A stretch of DNA of 64,000 nt from Diphasiastrum complanatum. Taxonomy: Eukaryota; Streptophyta; Lycopodiopsida; Lycopodiales; Lycopodiaceae. Position numbers and translations under genes: made by a program. Each line of letters starts with the position of its first letter. The stretch's first letter is position 1. Positions 10,860 to 20,749 of the stretch are shown here, one piece after another. The notes beneath the pieces are model-generated. The model saw nothing but the letters and a program-made list of their open reading frames with translations, did no database searches and was not told the DNA's origin. The stretch is from contig CM055111.1 of NCBI GenBank assembly GCA_029204225.1, forward strand, positions 31,420,848 through 31,484,847, given 5' to 3'.

Positions 10860-11506
10860 TGTGAAAATTGTCAACATTTCCTTGTCTAGTTTTAGGCCAA
10901 AATTGCTAAAAATGGCACATAGTTTAGGATCTGACTTTTCACACGTGTGAAACAGGTCTAGATATTTTTAGTAAGTGTATTTTTTCAGTATGAAGAAGTG
11001 TCAAACTTCAAGACCTTCGAAATGAGTCCATTTTCATGTATTTTGGACATATATGCCAATTTTACCTATATAGGGCATATTTTAGGTAAGGAGGGTCTAG
11101 AGAGAGGAGAGAGAGTCATCTCTCTCAGCTATATATAGCAGGTAGGCCGTGGAGAAACAGGTTGGAGCAGATCCATTGTATTCATTTGCTTAATGAGAGA
11201 TTTTTCTATTGGGTTCTCCTTCCATTGTTGGCATTGTGTAGTGATTGAGTTCAAGCTTTGTGTGTATGATCTTAGGTGCTTTCCAAAAGTGGTAGGCTGA
11301 TGTATTATGGACTGTATAATGCTATTTTGGGCCGCACTTGATGTTTATGGAAGTTTCCATTTGTGATAAATGTTTTTTGATCAAGTTCTTTGCATTCTAG
11401 GTAGCATAGAATGTGTTGCCAATTCCTAGCTTATGTAGTTTGGAGTGCAAGCATTCAAGCCAATGATCTTGGAGTTTAGATCCACTTAGGATCTGTATTT
11501 TTCACA
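10860..11506 (+). repeat. 5' LTR of the gag-only copia element
   Basis: Starts TGTGAAAATTGTCAAC and ends GTATTTTTCACA. By eye it differs from the 3' LTR (15784-16430) at only about one position near the end (TTCACA versus TGCACA). Confidence 0.93.
11128..11138 (+). promoter_or_regulatory. LTR TATA box
   Basis: CTATATATAGC follows a GA/TC-rich inverted repeat (GAGAGAGTCATCTCTCTC, 11110-11127). This is a plausible core promoter for the 5' LTR. The same sequence is in the 3' LTR at about 16052-16062, where it would drive transcription rightwards towards the Sin3-like exons. Confidence 0.5.
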
Positions 11507-11519
11507 TGGTATCAGAGCT
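11507..11519 (+). other. Primer binding site (initiator Met-tRNA type)
   Basis: TGGTATCAGAGCT directly abuts the LTR end. This is the standard plant LTR-element site complementary to the 3' end of initiator Met-tRNA. Confidence 0.92.
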
Positions 11520-12678
11520 GGTTGGCTTCTATTTACAGTAAGTATTCCATTTTTGGTGATATTTGGATGTTTGATCAAGTTCTAGCATGATTTTGCATTG
11601 CTTTGTTGATCAAATCTTACTAACCTTTGTTTTGTGAGTTGAACTTGTGGATCAAAAGCATATTTCAGGTCTATTGAAGATCAGAGGCTGAAAAGAAACT
11701 ATTTTGGATCAGATCATAACACCTAATCATTTGTGATTGTGAGGCTTGTGCATATTCAATACTAACAATGTTCTTTTCAATCCTATTGTTGACAATCTCC
11801 ATTCTTGGATGAACACTCTCCTTAAGTGGATGAAACTTCTCCTTAAGTGGATGACAAATGCTCTTTTGAGTGAGTTGTAATTCTCCTAAAGGCTGAGCAA
11901 AGCTCCCATTTGGATGAAAGATCCCCTTTTTTGGGTGAACATATTGTAAGCTCCATTGTGAAGAGCATATTGTAAAGATTGTCATCAATTTTGGCATAAT
12001 TTTTGGTGTACTTTGTTGAGCATGTAAGTAACTCTCCTTATGTAATTTGATTGGAGCATTTGCTGGAAGGTGTTAACCATTATGCAAGTGTGTTTTCAGG
12101 TTCTTAACAGGTTGAGGAACATTCTCATGTGAAGTGATCTTAGATCTACATCTAAACACCAAGATTTGACAAGATAGTGAAGCTAGTCTTGTGATTCACT
12201 AAGTGTGCTCATTCATTCACCTCTAAATCTTGTATTTATCACTTGCTGGAGTTTATAAACTTTTAGAAGTGTGGTTTACATGTGGTTTTACAGGTTGAAT
12301 CAATATCTTAGTGTGTTGATCATATGTTGATCAAGTTTGTTCATTACTAGGTAATCTTGGCATCCTAGTTTTGGGTATTTTCTAAGAATGCAAGTAACTC
12401 TTCACACCATAACTTGATTTGGTCACTTGCTGGAAAGTTTGAGAGCTTAAGCAAGAGTGTGTTCAGGTTGGTTTGATTTTGTAATCCATTCTTAGTGTGT
12501 GCAAAGTGTTGCATGTGTTTCAATCTTCCTTTCTATGCTTGGAAACCATCTAGGTTCAAGATAGAAGTGTTTTAGGGTCCTAAATCTTCATAGATCTCTT
12601 TATCTATCATTTGTTGAGAGAAAAGTGAGTGCTAAGTGCTTTAGGACAAAACCTAAAAGTTGAAGAAACATTAGAATC
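11520..12678 (+). other. Long leader of the gag-only copia element
   Basis: About 1.16 kb with no long frame on the plus strand before the gag ATG. It contains short repeated phrases (CTTAAGTGGATGAAAC, CTCCTTAAGTGGATGAC, AGTAACTCTCCTTATG and similar at 11815-12430). A packaging or translational-control role is possible but not shown. Confidence 0.6.
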
Positions 12679-15039
12679 ATGGCTTCCAATGGTGGGATCA
12701 TGCTAGAGTCTAGTGAAAGGTTGAGTTCATCAAACTACTCTACTTGGAAAGTGAGGATGGAGTCCTTACTTGAGTTGAATGAACTCATGGACATAGTTGC
12801 AGAAATTGAAGAGAGACCTCTCACACTTCAAGAGCAACAAAGGTTTGATAAGAAGGCCAAAAGGGCTCTTCATATCATTAAAATGAATGTTACAAATGAA
12901 CTTCTCAAGGAAGTTGGAAAGTGTCAAAGTGCAAGTGAGGCATGGAATGCCTTAAAGAAGCTCTTTGAATCAAAGTCCACATCTAGGGTATTGACCCTAA
13001 GGAGACAAATATTTTCTAGTAGGCAAAGAGAGGGTGAAAGTGCTCATGCATTTATCTTGAGAGTTAAGTCCCTAAGTGATGATTTAGCATGCATTGATGA
13101 GAACATAAAAGATGGTGAAATAGTCCAAGTTATGTTGAATGGTTTGCTAAATGAACATGCTAACCTTGTGCAAAGTTTTGCCATTCAAAGAGTCTTGCCA
13201 AGTGTGGTTGACTTGCAAGAAATCTTATTGGCTGAAGAACATAGGTTGCAATCAAAGCTTGATGGTGCATCCTTGCAAGGTGGAGGTGAAGAGGCTTTCT
13301 TCACAAAAGGCAAATTCAAGGGCAAAGGTAAAGGCAAAGGGAAATGGTCCAAAGGTGGTAACTTTGATCATGATGATCACTCTTCCTCTTCCTCTTCTAC
13401 TAAGAACAATAAGTCAAAGTTCAAGTGCTTTTATTGTGGGATAAAAGGACATTTTGCAAATGAATGCCATAAGAAACAAAATGCTAGATCTAGGTTGAGA
13501 TCTAATGTACTTCTTGGAGATGATAATTGTTGTGCTAACTTGGCAAGCTTTGGTGAATCTATGGTCAATTTTTTGGATCCATTGGATCTTGAAGATGCAC
13601 TAGTGTTACCTACTAGTCATATGGAGTCATGTGGAGCTAAATTAGCATCATGTTTGTACTCTTCTACTCATGGACTTCCAAGGCTTGGTGGTTCTTCAAT
13701 GGTGCTAGATGGCAAGTGCAAAAATGGAAAAGGTAAGGAAGGAGCTAACTTCATCAATGGAGTTGATGAAGATTCTTCTTTGGAAGTGATTGTTGCTAAT
13801 GACTTGTTTGTTCATATGGAAAAAGATGGAGATGCTAAGTGTCATTCTTTGCAAGAAGATGGTTGTTCTTCTAATTCTTTTCATATTGATGTATGTAATC
13901 ATGTGGGAAAAGATGATGGTGCTTTGAGCATGCTTGAAGGAAATGGTTCTTTTACATCTTTTTGTGATAAAGTCATTTGTGCAACAAGTGGTGTCACATT
14001 TCTTCATAAAAAGAGTAGATCAAAGGTTTCTATCATGAGACTTGGTGAGGGAGATCACAAGTCAAAAGGAAGAGAAGTATGTGAAGTGTTCAAAGTAGGA
14101 TGTACTTTGAATGATGTTTTTATGAACGATAGTGAGGAAGAATCATTATCATATGACTCCTTACCTAAATCATTGAGTAGAAGTTCATGTTTGAAAAGAG
14201 AGAGTACTTCAATCACTCTTATGTTGAAGGTACTAAGGATTCTTTTCTTGGCTTCTAATATTCAAGAGTCTTCTACTTCTTATGGTGCAACTATCAAGAG
14301 GGAGGTTTCTAACTTTTGTGGTGCTAGCATTAAGAGGGAGTCTTGTGAAGGAAAGGGCAATGGAAGAGTGGTTCTTGGGAAGATCCAAAGCATGGATCTA
14401 ACATCTCTTCATCAACTCAAAGCATTCTATGATTGTGGTGGATTGTTCATTCATGGTCAAGATGGCAAAAGGTTGGTTGAAGAAGACTACATGGAGCAAC
14501 TCAAGTGGCAACTTCTTCAAGGCAAGGGAGATATCATTGGTGAGCTTATTGAGGTTTGTTATGAACTCAAGAGGGCTGTTTTGATTAGGTTTGATACTCA
14601 TCTTCACCTACTCTACTTCATGTTAAATGGAAATGTTGGAATCTATCTTTTGGTTTATGATGGTGGCATTGTTTTCACTAACTATAGTGAAGGGTCAAAT
14701 TTGAGCATTGATGAGATCTTGTGGGATCTTAATCATGTGTTTGAGAGGGAGTATCTTCAGAGTTTCAGATCTGAAGATGTTCACATATGCAAGATCTTTG
14801 ATGTCTTATTGGAAGATCAAGAGGTTGATCTTGGATTGCTTCATCAACACCAAGAGACAAGTGGCAATTCGAAGCTAGTGAAAAGCATCAAAGAAGAGAC
14901 AAATGGTCAAGGCATTTTGGATCTGTTTTTAAGGTTCTTGAAGGTTCAAGTAAGGTCTTTGGAGCTGCAAGGAAGTGTCTTCCTACTCTACCTCACTTGC
15001 CTAATCTCATGTATGAACATTGTTATGTCAATGTGTTGA
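12679..15039 (+). CDS. Retrotransposon gag with CCHC knuckle and long unknown extension (786 aa)
   Basis: The N-terminal ~200 residues match copia gag (UBN2-like): NYSTWKVRMESLL, ASEAWNALKKLFE, an LKSLSDDL-type stretch and EEHRLQSK. A Lys/Gly-rich tract (about 208-225) and one zinc knuckle, CFYCGIKGHFANEC (CX2CX4HX4C, about 250-263), follow. Gag forms the particle and binds element RNA. The next ~520 residues show no protease, integrase or RT motif and no family I recognise; they are Ser/Asp/Glu-rich and then hydrophobic. The start ATG follows a 1.16-kb leader. After about 14.9 kb the plausible frame appears to switch to the overlapping frame at 14997-15770, so the last ~40 residues may be out of the original frame. 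Confidence 0.88.
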   Translation: MASNGGIMLESSERLSSSNYSTWKVRMESLLELNELMDIVAEIEERPLTLQEQQRFDKKAKRALHIIKMNVTNELLKEVGKCQSASEAWNALKKLFESKSTSRVLTLRRQIFSSRQREGESAHAFILRVKSLSDDLACIDENIKDGEIVQVMLNGLLNEHANLVQSFAIQRVLPSVVDLQEILLAEEHRLQSKLDGASLQGGGEEAFFTKGKFKGKGKGKGKWSKGGNFDHDDHSSSSSSTKNNKSKFKCFYCGIKGHFANECHKKQNARSRLRSNVLLGDDNCCANLASFGESMVNFLDPLDLEDALVLPTSHMESCGAKLASCLYSSTHGLPRLGGSSMVLDGKCKNGKGKEGANFINGVDEDSSLEVIVANDLFVHMEKDGDAKCHSLQEDGCSSNSFHIDVCNHVGKDDGALSMLEGNGSFTSFCDKVICATSGVTFLHKKSRSKVSIMRLGEGDHKSKGREVCEVFKVGCTLNDVFMNDSEEESLSYDSLPKSLSRSSCLKRESTSITLMLKVLRILFLASNIQESSTSYGATIKREVSNFCGASIKRESCEGKGNGRVVLGKIQSMDLTSLHQLKAFYDCGGLFIHGQDGKRLVEEDYMEQLKWQLLQGKGDIIGELIEVCYELKRAVLIRFDTHLHLLYFMLNGNVGIYLLVYDGGIVFTNYSEGSNLSIDEILWDLNHVFEREYLQSFRSEDVHICKIFDVLLEDQEVDLGLLHQHQETSGNSKLVKSIKEETNGQGILDLFLRFLKVQVRSLELQGSVFLLYLTCLISCMNIVMSMC

Positions 15040-15770
15040 AATTGTCAAATTTCAATAAAACTAGTTCCATAGTTTTGCATCCTTTGGATCTTGGAGATGG
15101 AATAGTTATCATTGCTGGTTTGTATGATCAAGTACATGAACTCATTCAGATCTTGAAAGGTATTGAAGTGGTCAATATGTTTTCTTTTGAACAAAGTTCA
15201 AGATCTAGTATTATAGTGTTGGCAAATTGGCAACTTGTTGACATTGTAGGATCAAGCGTTGTGTGCAAATCTTTTGGAGGTACTTCAAGTATTTCAAGTT
15301 CAGGTTTTGGTCATTCAAATGGAGTAGGGAACACATCTTTTTGGCATTCATTCACTCAAAGGCTTTCATGGATTGAAGATCTACAAAGGCAAGGTGGTGA
15401 TGGAAGTTCATTCATGGAGATACATGTTGCATTCACTATATGTATAGTGAAATGTGGAGGAGGCATGCAAACACTTGTTGATCACTTTCATTTACAACTT
15501 GTTTGCTGCTATTTTACAGAGAAACCAGAGATGGATACATGGAGGAATTCATTAATTGAGATTCTATGTTCTTTTACATGTACCATTTTTATGATTCTAT
15601 GTAAAATTGATGTAAGAAATAGTGAAGCATCCTATATGGACACTATTATCTATATCAATTATGTTGTGTCCTATTTTGTACATATTAGGATCCTTGAGAA
15701 GAGATCTATTCTGATGATGGAGATCATTCTTAAGCTGGAACAAAGTAGTGTTGTAAAACTAGCAAGTTAA
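14961..15770 (+). CDS. Overlapping downstream frame of the gag-only element (~257 aa)
   Basis: An open frame that overlaps the end of the gag ORF in another phase and runs to just before the polypurine tract. From about 14900 this frame reads more naturally (for example FGAARKCLPTLPHLPNLMYE) than the gag frame. It is therefore probably the original continuation after a frameshift, or a programmed-shift product. The protein has several hydrophobic stretches near its C-terminus. No pol motif is seen and the function is unknown. Confidence 0.5.
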   Translation, partial: GAARKCLPTLPHLPNLMYEHCYVNVLKLSNFNKTSSIVLHPLDLGDGIVIIAGLYDQVHELIQILKGIEVVNMFSFEQSSRSSIIVLANWQLVDIVGSSVVCKSFGGTSSISSSGFGHSNGVGNTSFWHSFTQRLSWIEDLQRQGGDGSSFMEIHVAFTICIVKCGGGMQTLVDHFHLQLVCCYFTEKPEMDTWRNSLIEILCSFTCTIFMILCKIDVRNSEASYMDTIIYINYVVSYFVHIRILEKRSILMMEIILKLEQSSVVKLAS

Positions 15771-15772
15771 GT

Positions 15773-15783
15773 TGAAGAGGGAG
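15773..15783 (+). other. Polypurine tract
   Basis: TTGAAGAGGGAG immediately before the 3' LTR start TGTGAAAA, the expected plus-strand primer for LTR-element replication. Confidence 0.8.
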
Positions 15784-16430
15784 TGTGAAAATTGTCAACA
15801 TTTCCTTGTCTAGTTTTAGGCCAAAATTGCTAAAAATGGCACATAGTTTAGGATCTGACTTTTCACACGTGTGAAACAGGTCTAGATATTTTTAGTAAGT
15901 GTATTTTTTCAGTATGAAGAAGTGTCAAACTTCAAGACCTTCGAAATGAGTCCATTTTCATGTATTTTGGACATATATGCCAATTTTACCTATATAGGGC
16001 ATATTTTAGGTAAGGAGGGTCTAGAGAGAGGAGAGAGAGTCATCTCTCTCAGCTATATATAGCAGGTAGGCCGTGGAGAAACAGGTTGGAGCAGATCCAT
16101 TGTATTCATTTGCTTAATGAGAGATTTTTCTATTGGGTTCTCCTTCCATTGTTGGCATTGTGTAGTGATTGAGTTCAAGCTTTGTGTGTATGATCTTAGG
16201 TGCTTTCCAAAAGTGGTAGGCTGATGTATTATGGACTGTATAATGCTATTTTGGGCCGCACTTGATGTTTATGGAAGTTTCCATTTGTGATAAATGTTTT
16301 TTGATCAAGTTCTTTGCATTCTAGGTAGCATAGAATGTGTTGCCAATTCCTAGCTTATGTAGTTTGGAGTGCAAGCATTCAAGCCAATGATCTTGGAGTT
16401 TAGATCCACTTAGGATCTGTATTTTGCACA
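15784..16430 (+). repeat. 3' LTR of the gag-only copia element
   Basis: 647 bp, essentially identical to 10860-11506. Its end, TTTTGCACA, is followed by GGACA, the right-hand target duplication. Confidence 0.93.
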
Positions 16431-16629
16431 GGACATATGGCAGGGGCTTAATTCATCGGCCTTAGCAACTTTGAATTACAAAATACATTGGCAGTAGCAC
16501 AGGAAAAGTGTAGATAAAGTTCACTTACGTAAAACCTGTGTAAAGCTACAAGTGATTTATTGGCAAATTTAAGAAAAATACCGGAAAGTTCCTTGAACTT
16601 CAGAATGGCCACGAATGTTTATGTAAGAG
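16431..16629 (-). mobile_element. Remainder of the truncated gypsy 3' region
   Basis: Reverse complement of about 33352-33540, the non-coding stretch between the pol stop and the polypurine tract of the intact gypsy element. Homology ends at GTAAGAG, where Sin3-like coding sequence starts. This marks the inner breakpoint of IR1. Confidence 0.88.
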
Positions 16630-17571
16630 AATGTTTATGTTTATACACACGTGAGAAATCACGTGGAGCTTGTGGGATTATTGACATTGTTTACCATGCA
16701 AATGCATGTGTCCTCCTCCGTGATGAGAGCGTCTTTCGATTTGAGCATGTACGTGATATATATGTCATCTCTAATGACAATGTTTCTGCTTTCTGTCTAT
16801 CTGATGTTACATGTGAGAACATGTGAATTTTTGTGACAAAAGAAAATATGCCCAGGTGAATTATCAATTCAGCTAATGGAGGAGGGACCTGAGAAATTGG
16901 AGGTTCCGGCAACTGCCATTGACGAGCCTTTGCAAAATTACTTGAACGATTACTTGTTTTCAGTGCCAGAGAGGAAAGATCGTCATCGTGTTTCTGCTAA
17001 AAGGTAGCTTCAGAGTTTTGCTTGGCGTCTCATACATTTTAAGACATTGAATGAATCACCTTTGTTTGTTTCTAATCAGCTCTTTACTTATCCGCAAAAA
17101 TAAGCGCAAATTCACAGATGACGAGGAATGTGAAGCTTTTATGAAGGCAACAAGAAATGTTTACATGGTGAATGGTTTGGAGTCCAAGATAGATTGTAGG
17201 ACCTCCAAGGTTTACCTTTTTTTCTAAGACTGAATTTGTACGATCACATTAGACACCGTGTATATTCAGGTGAAAGATAGTGTGAGGCTTCTGGTGATAA
17301 ATCTTGTTTGAAAAAAAAAGGGTACTCTATTGCATTGAATGTTTTTGTTTTACTAAATAGAATGTCTCTACATTCTCTACAGGTCTCATATGTCCTTGCT
17401 ACTGAGGACCCTCTGTGCAGAAGGAAGTGGCCTAAGATGATTAATTCTCCTCAGGTCAATAATGGAACCCGTAGCATTTCCATGACGTGTGGTTCTAGAG
17501 GATCGATAACTAAACAAGATAGAGCTAAGCGGTTCCTTGTATGGTTGGAGGCTAAGTTGACAGAGACGTAA
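16630..17571 (+). pseudogene. Sin3-like corepressor, C-terminal exons
   Basis: Four exons read like the C-terminus of plant Sin3-like (SNL) proteins, scaffolds of histone-deacetylase complexes. Exon a (~16630-16753) gives LYTREKSRG...IIDIVYHANACVLLRDE. Exon b (~16855-17003) gives ELSIQLMEEGPEKLEVPA and YLNDYLFSVPE. Exon c (17080-17209) gives KNKRKF and VNGLESKIDC. Exon d (17383-17571) gives KVSYVLATEDPLCRRKW and ends at TAA. Junctions have GT/AG and compatible phases: C/GT across a-b, AG/C across b-c, phase 0 across c-d. The N-terminal PAH and HDAC-interaction regions are absent, because upstream lies the truncated gypsy end. The frame is open, so this is a recently severed fragment, or possibly the tail of a gene rejoined elsewhere. 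The assignment rests on remembered family motifs. Confidence 0.78.
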
Positions 17572-18600
17572 CAGAAGGCAATCAGAAATTTTATTCTACA
17601 AAAGTTCTTTCTTGTAACTGATTTTTGTTGGGTTAACCAGAAGAAGACACCTTAGTTTATGTACGTTCATGGTTGGCTATTATCAAAGCCCAAGCATTTT
17701 GGACCAACAATTGTAATTTGAGCTCTATTTTTCTTCAAGACTTTACGTATGAAACTTTGAAATAGACCTTATGTTCCATGGACATATGGAGTGCAATGAT
17801 TTTACTGTATGCACCATCATTTGCAACCATTAGCATAGAAGAAGCTCACAACTCTTATGACAAGCTCAAGATTTCAAAACACATCTTTTTGTTGTAAACT
17901 TTTTACTTCTTTTCACATATTTTGAGCTAAGAAAGGACACATCATTTGGCACGTGTTCTACGGAATATGGTGAAAGCTTGTAACCATAACTAGGAATTTG
18001 CTTCAAGATGTGTTAGATGCATTGCAAGTTGTGACTTGATGAAATTATATGACAAGCTCTATGAGATGTGATGATGCCATGGACCTAGTTCCAGCTACCA
18101 CTTAACCACGATCAGACATTTGTTCCAAAATGTCTTAGATATGTTGCAAGTTGTGACTTGATGAACTCCTTTGACAAGCTCTTTGAGATGTGACTTTGAG
18201 GGTGATGTCGTGGACCTAGTGATTGGCATAGGAGTTAGTTGGATAATAGCTTGAAGCTCAAAAGTTGCATTGAAAAATAGTGATGTTTATGATTCATTGA
18301 ATGAAATACTCTAACAAATTAGCTGGAAATGAATATAATTTCTACGCATTCAAGTTGATTATTGGGGGGTATTGCATGCAAAGTGGAGTGTCTTTAAAAC
18401 CAGGGACAGAATGTCTTCAACGACATGTAAAAGCTTATAGGTTAAAAGACGTGCCACAGCTACATGTGAAAATTGGGTGTCGTTATTTTGCAGGCAGCAG
18501 TCATTTCTAACAGCATTATGGGTATGTTGATCATCAGGCATAACAAAAACTTCCCAACCATGCAAATAGAGAGCAAATCCTGCTTATCTTTACTCCATAG
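17572..18600. other. Downstream of the Sin3-like fragment; one tandem duplication
   Basis: May include the 3' UTR of the Sin3-like gene (to about 17.8 kb). No other gene seen. A ~120-bp duplication lies at 17990-18235. Confidence 0.5.
17990..18235. repeat. ~120-bp tandem duplication
   Basis: Two degenerate units share GCAAGTTGTGACTTGATGAA, GACAAGCTCT.TGAGATGTGA and GTGGACCTAGT-like ends (first ~17990-18095, second ~18113-18215). Confidence 0.75.
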
Positions 18601-18694
18601 TGACAAATTCCATCTCCGTAGCAAGCCAATCATATCTAATCCATCATCACCATAGATCGTTTCAATGCACCGTAGATTGATTGCTGCAACAAAG
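18601..18694 (-). pseudogene. Sin3-like internal exon scrap
   Basis: On the minus strand, a TTTGTTGCAG acceptor is followed by AINLRCIETIYGDDGLDMI then GLLRR. This resembles the plant Sin3-like segment where LRCIERLYGDHGLDVM precedes the LRKN...LPVILTRLKQK region. After that the similarity is lost. It lies in opposite orientation to the Sin3-like C-terminus 1 kb away, so it is a rearranged piece of the same or a related gene. The open frame around it spans 18460-18840, but only this part is recognisable. Confidence 0.55.
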
Positions 18695-18840
18695 ATGCCA
18701 TCAAAGGTAGAAAAAATGCTTTCCAAGGATGCAGAACATTTGCAAACATTTTGATCGTCCATGAGGATGTATAATAATGACCCCTTTACTACGGATTGAT
18801 GTACCGAGAGACCTTCTTGATAGCAATAAATAGAGCACAT

Positions 18841-20740
18841 TATGGTGGTCAGCTGAAATACATATCCATATGCAAAGCATCACATACCTGACAGATATAT
18901 GATGTATTAACAAGGTTAAAGCAAAGGAGAGTCCTACAAAACCTCAAGCATCTGTTATATTCAAACAAATGAATTAGCAAATTTCGTTAATTTCAAAAGT
19001 GAGTGGAGGCCAATGTATTGTGTTTGTGATAGAAAGAGCACATTTTTAAATATGACTCTCTTCAAATCCATTAGTTGTTGAGAGCTACAAATGAAGGAAC
19101 ATCAAAATGAAAACTATTGAAATAGGGTGCTGCATTCAATACAATATGCATGTCTTGAATATCTTATTGTTTTGTATATAAAACAGTAAATCTTTTGAGA
19201 GCTAAAATAAGTAAAATTAACAAAATCATTTATGCATATGGCTATTGGCTATTATGACAATTTGGATAGTACTTCACAATTTGAGTAATAAAATTATCAA
19301 CGGATGCATTGATCAACAAAGGTATGGTGTCCCCAAAAAATGGCTGCCAAACCAATTCTCATGCAATCAAACATGCTTCTCTAGGTATGAAAACACATCA
19401 TCTATAGTGATTCTGAAGCAAGACAACTTTAGTGAGATTAATGAAAAAAAAAACAACATAAGCTCCACTTCATTGACTTCTTTAGCCATTCAGATTACAG
19501 TAATAAGCTTAATTGAGCAGTCATGACATCGATAAGACTCATCCTAGCCTGTGAGTTTATTCAAAGAAAACAGGAGGAAGTGCAACTGCATCATTAAATT
19601 CTATAGCCATTAAGATGATAAGAATTTAGCGTTGACAACACAAATGGAAAAGATCCAGATTCCGTACTTGTGTCTGATATAAAACGAGCTGATAATGGTG
19701 ATCAATCACTGCATACAATACATGAAGTGCCCTTTGTTGATCGTTTCTAGAATGTACTCCCGTGACAAAAAGACTGTTCAATTCAGGTTTCATAATTAAT
19801 ACTAGGAAAAAGATGAATAGCGAACACAGCTACAAGGATGATCTTCTGATGTCAAAATGAAGGACCTCAAAAGTCATCGGGATTCGAAAATTGTTTGACA
19901 TGTTTTATTCTCAATTATTATCCCGATTCAGGCCCTATATGGACCTCCATATCTTTTTCATGCTCCAAACTCATCCGGGTAATGAATAACTGTGTTTGTG
20001 AGATGGTCTTGATTTGCGTCCGTCTGACTCTTTTGGTGGATTACTCCCACCTGATGTTTCATCAGTAGCCACACCTCGGTACGAGTCCTTGTGCCTTGCT
20101 CTGGTAATGACAAATGCTCATGTGAAGTTAAATGGTTGGCGTCACGACGCCTTGAAAATCTGAAAGGCAAAACCATAAGCTTTTTCTATGAATAATTTCA
20201 ACTTGACCAAGAGCTGATTCCAAGTGTACTTGTCTTAGTATTGCAGCGTAGCTAGAACTGTTTTTCTGCGGTTAGTATAGTATTTGGCCTTGATTTGCTA
20301 AATCAAATTTGAATGCCGTGTCAATGTCTAACCCATGTTATTCTAAAATGTGTAGGAACTTGTGATCATTGGTCCCTTATTACCTTAATTCGCTACATGA
20401 TTAGGGAATTACGGTCTTTATGTGAGCAAACTGCTTTATCATTGCCGCGTCATTCGCGTGCAGTTTCTAAAATATTGCATTGCTTTCTCAGCCAAAACGA
20501 AGTGATAACCGGTTTCACAGGTTTTCATTGCATGCGGAATACCTAAAATTTTGGAACTTGCTATAGGTACGTAGACCAACCTATTTCACCATTATCAAGA
20601 TCCATGTTACAAACAATAAAATAAAAATCAAGGCAGCAGTCTGTATCTTGCCATCATTTCTTTACTAGTCGAAAGACAATACATGTGCTAGTAATGGTTA
20701 TATGTAGTTTGCACATTGTTCCAAGTCAGATGTCAACTGA
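18841..20740. other. No recognisable gene
   Basis: AT-rich DNA with short frames only (for example 19245-19526 plus, 19958-20176 minus, 20313-20546 plus). No motifs, splice structure or repeat edges seen. Confidence 0.45.
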
Positions 20741-20749
20741 TCTGAAAAT

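Larger units (their letters stand above)
10860..16430 (+). mobile_element. Gag-only copia-type LTR retrotransposon (5.57 kb)
   Basis: Complete structure: 647-bp LTRs at 10860-11506 and 15784-16430, primer site at 11507, one long gag ORF, a further frame, and a polypurine tract at 15773-15783. It sits inside the gypsy 3' region; the empty site in the other arm (33535-33550, reverse strand) reads continuously across it. Flanks are GGACG on the left and GGACA on the right, consistent with a 5-bp target duplication changed by one CpG transition. No protease DSG, integrase HHCC/DDE or RT YVDD motif is visible in the 4.3-kb interior, so it resembles the terminal-repeat-with-gag (TR-GAG) class, which depends on partner elements. 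LTR near-identity implies recent insertion. Confidence 0.9.
1..16629 (+). repeat. Left arm of giant inverted repeat IR1
   Basis: Apart from the copia insertion at 10860-16430, this stretch is the reverse complement of 33352-44497. Landmarks pair with a nearly constant coordinate sum of about 44,417-44,498: base 1 with ~44497, the minisatellite at 4.26-5.47 kb with 39.0-40.2 kb, the YSL start at 9302 with 35115, and the gypsy LTR edge at 9896 with 34521. The arm continues past the left end of the window. Its inner end lies near 16629, where homology to the gypsy 3' region stops and Sin3-like coding sequence begins. Differences are mostly single bases plus microsatellite length changes. Confidence 0.93.

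Noticed and set aside
12679-15039. Possible host gene encoding a 786-residue zinc-knuckle protein
   Set aside because: Flanking LTRs, primer site, polypurine tract and UBN2-type gag sequence place it in a retrotransposon.
16560-16826. 88-codon ORF starting within gypsy sequence as an intact small gene
   Set aside because: Its first ~23 codons are gypsy 3' UTR; the remainder is a Sin3-like exon with its own donor at about 16753.
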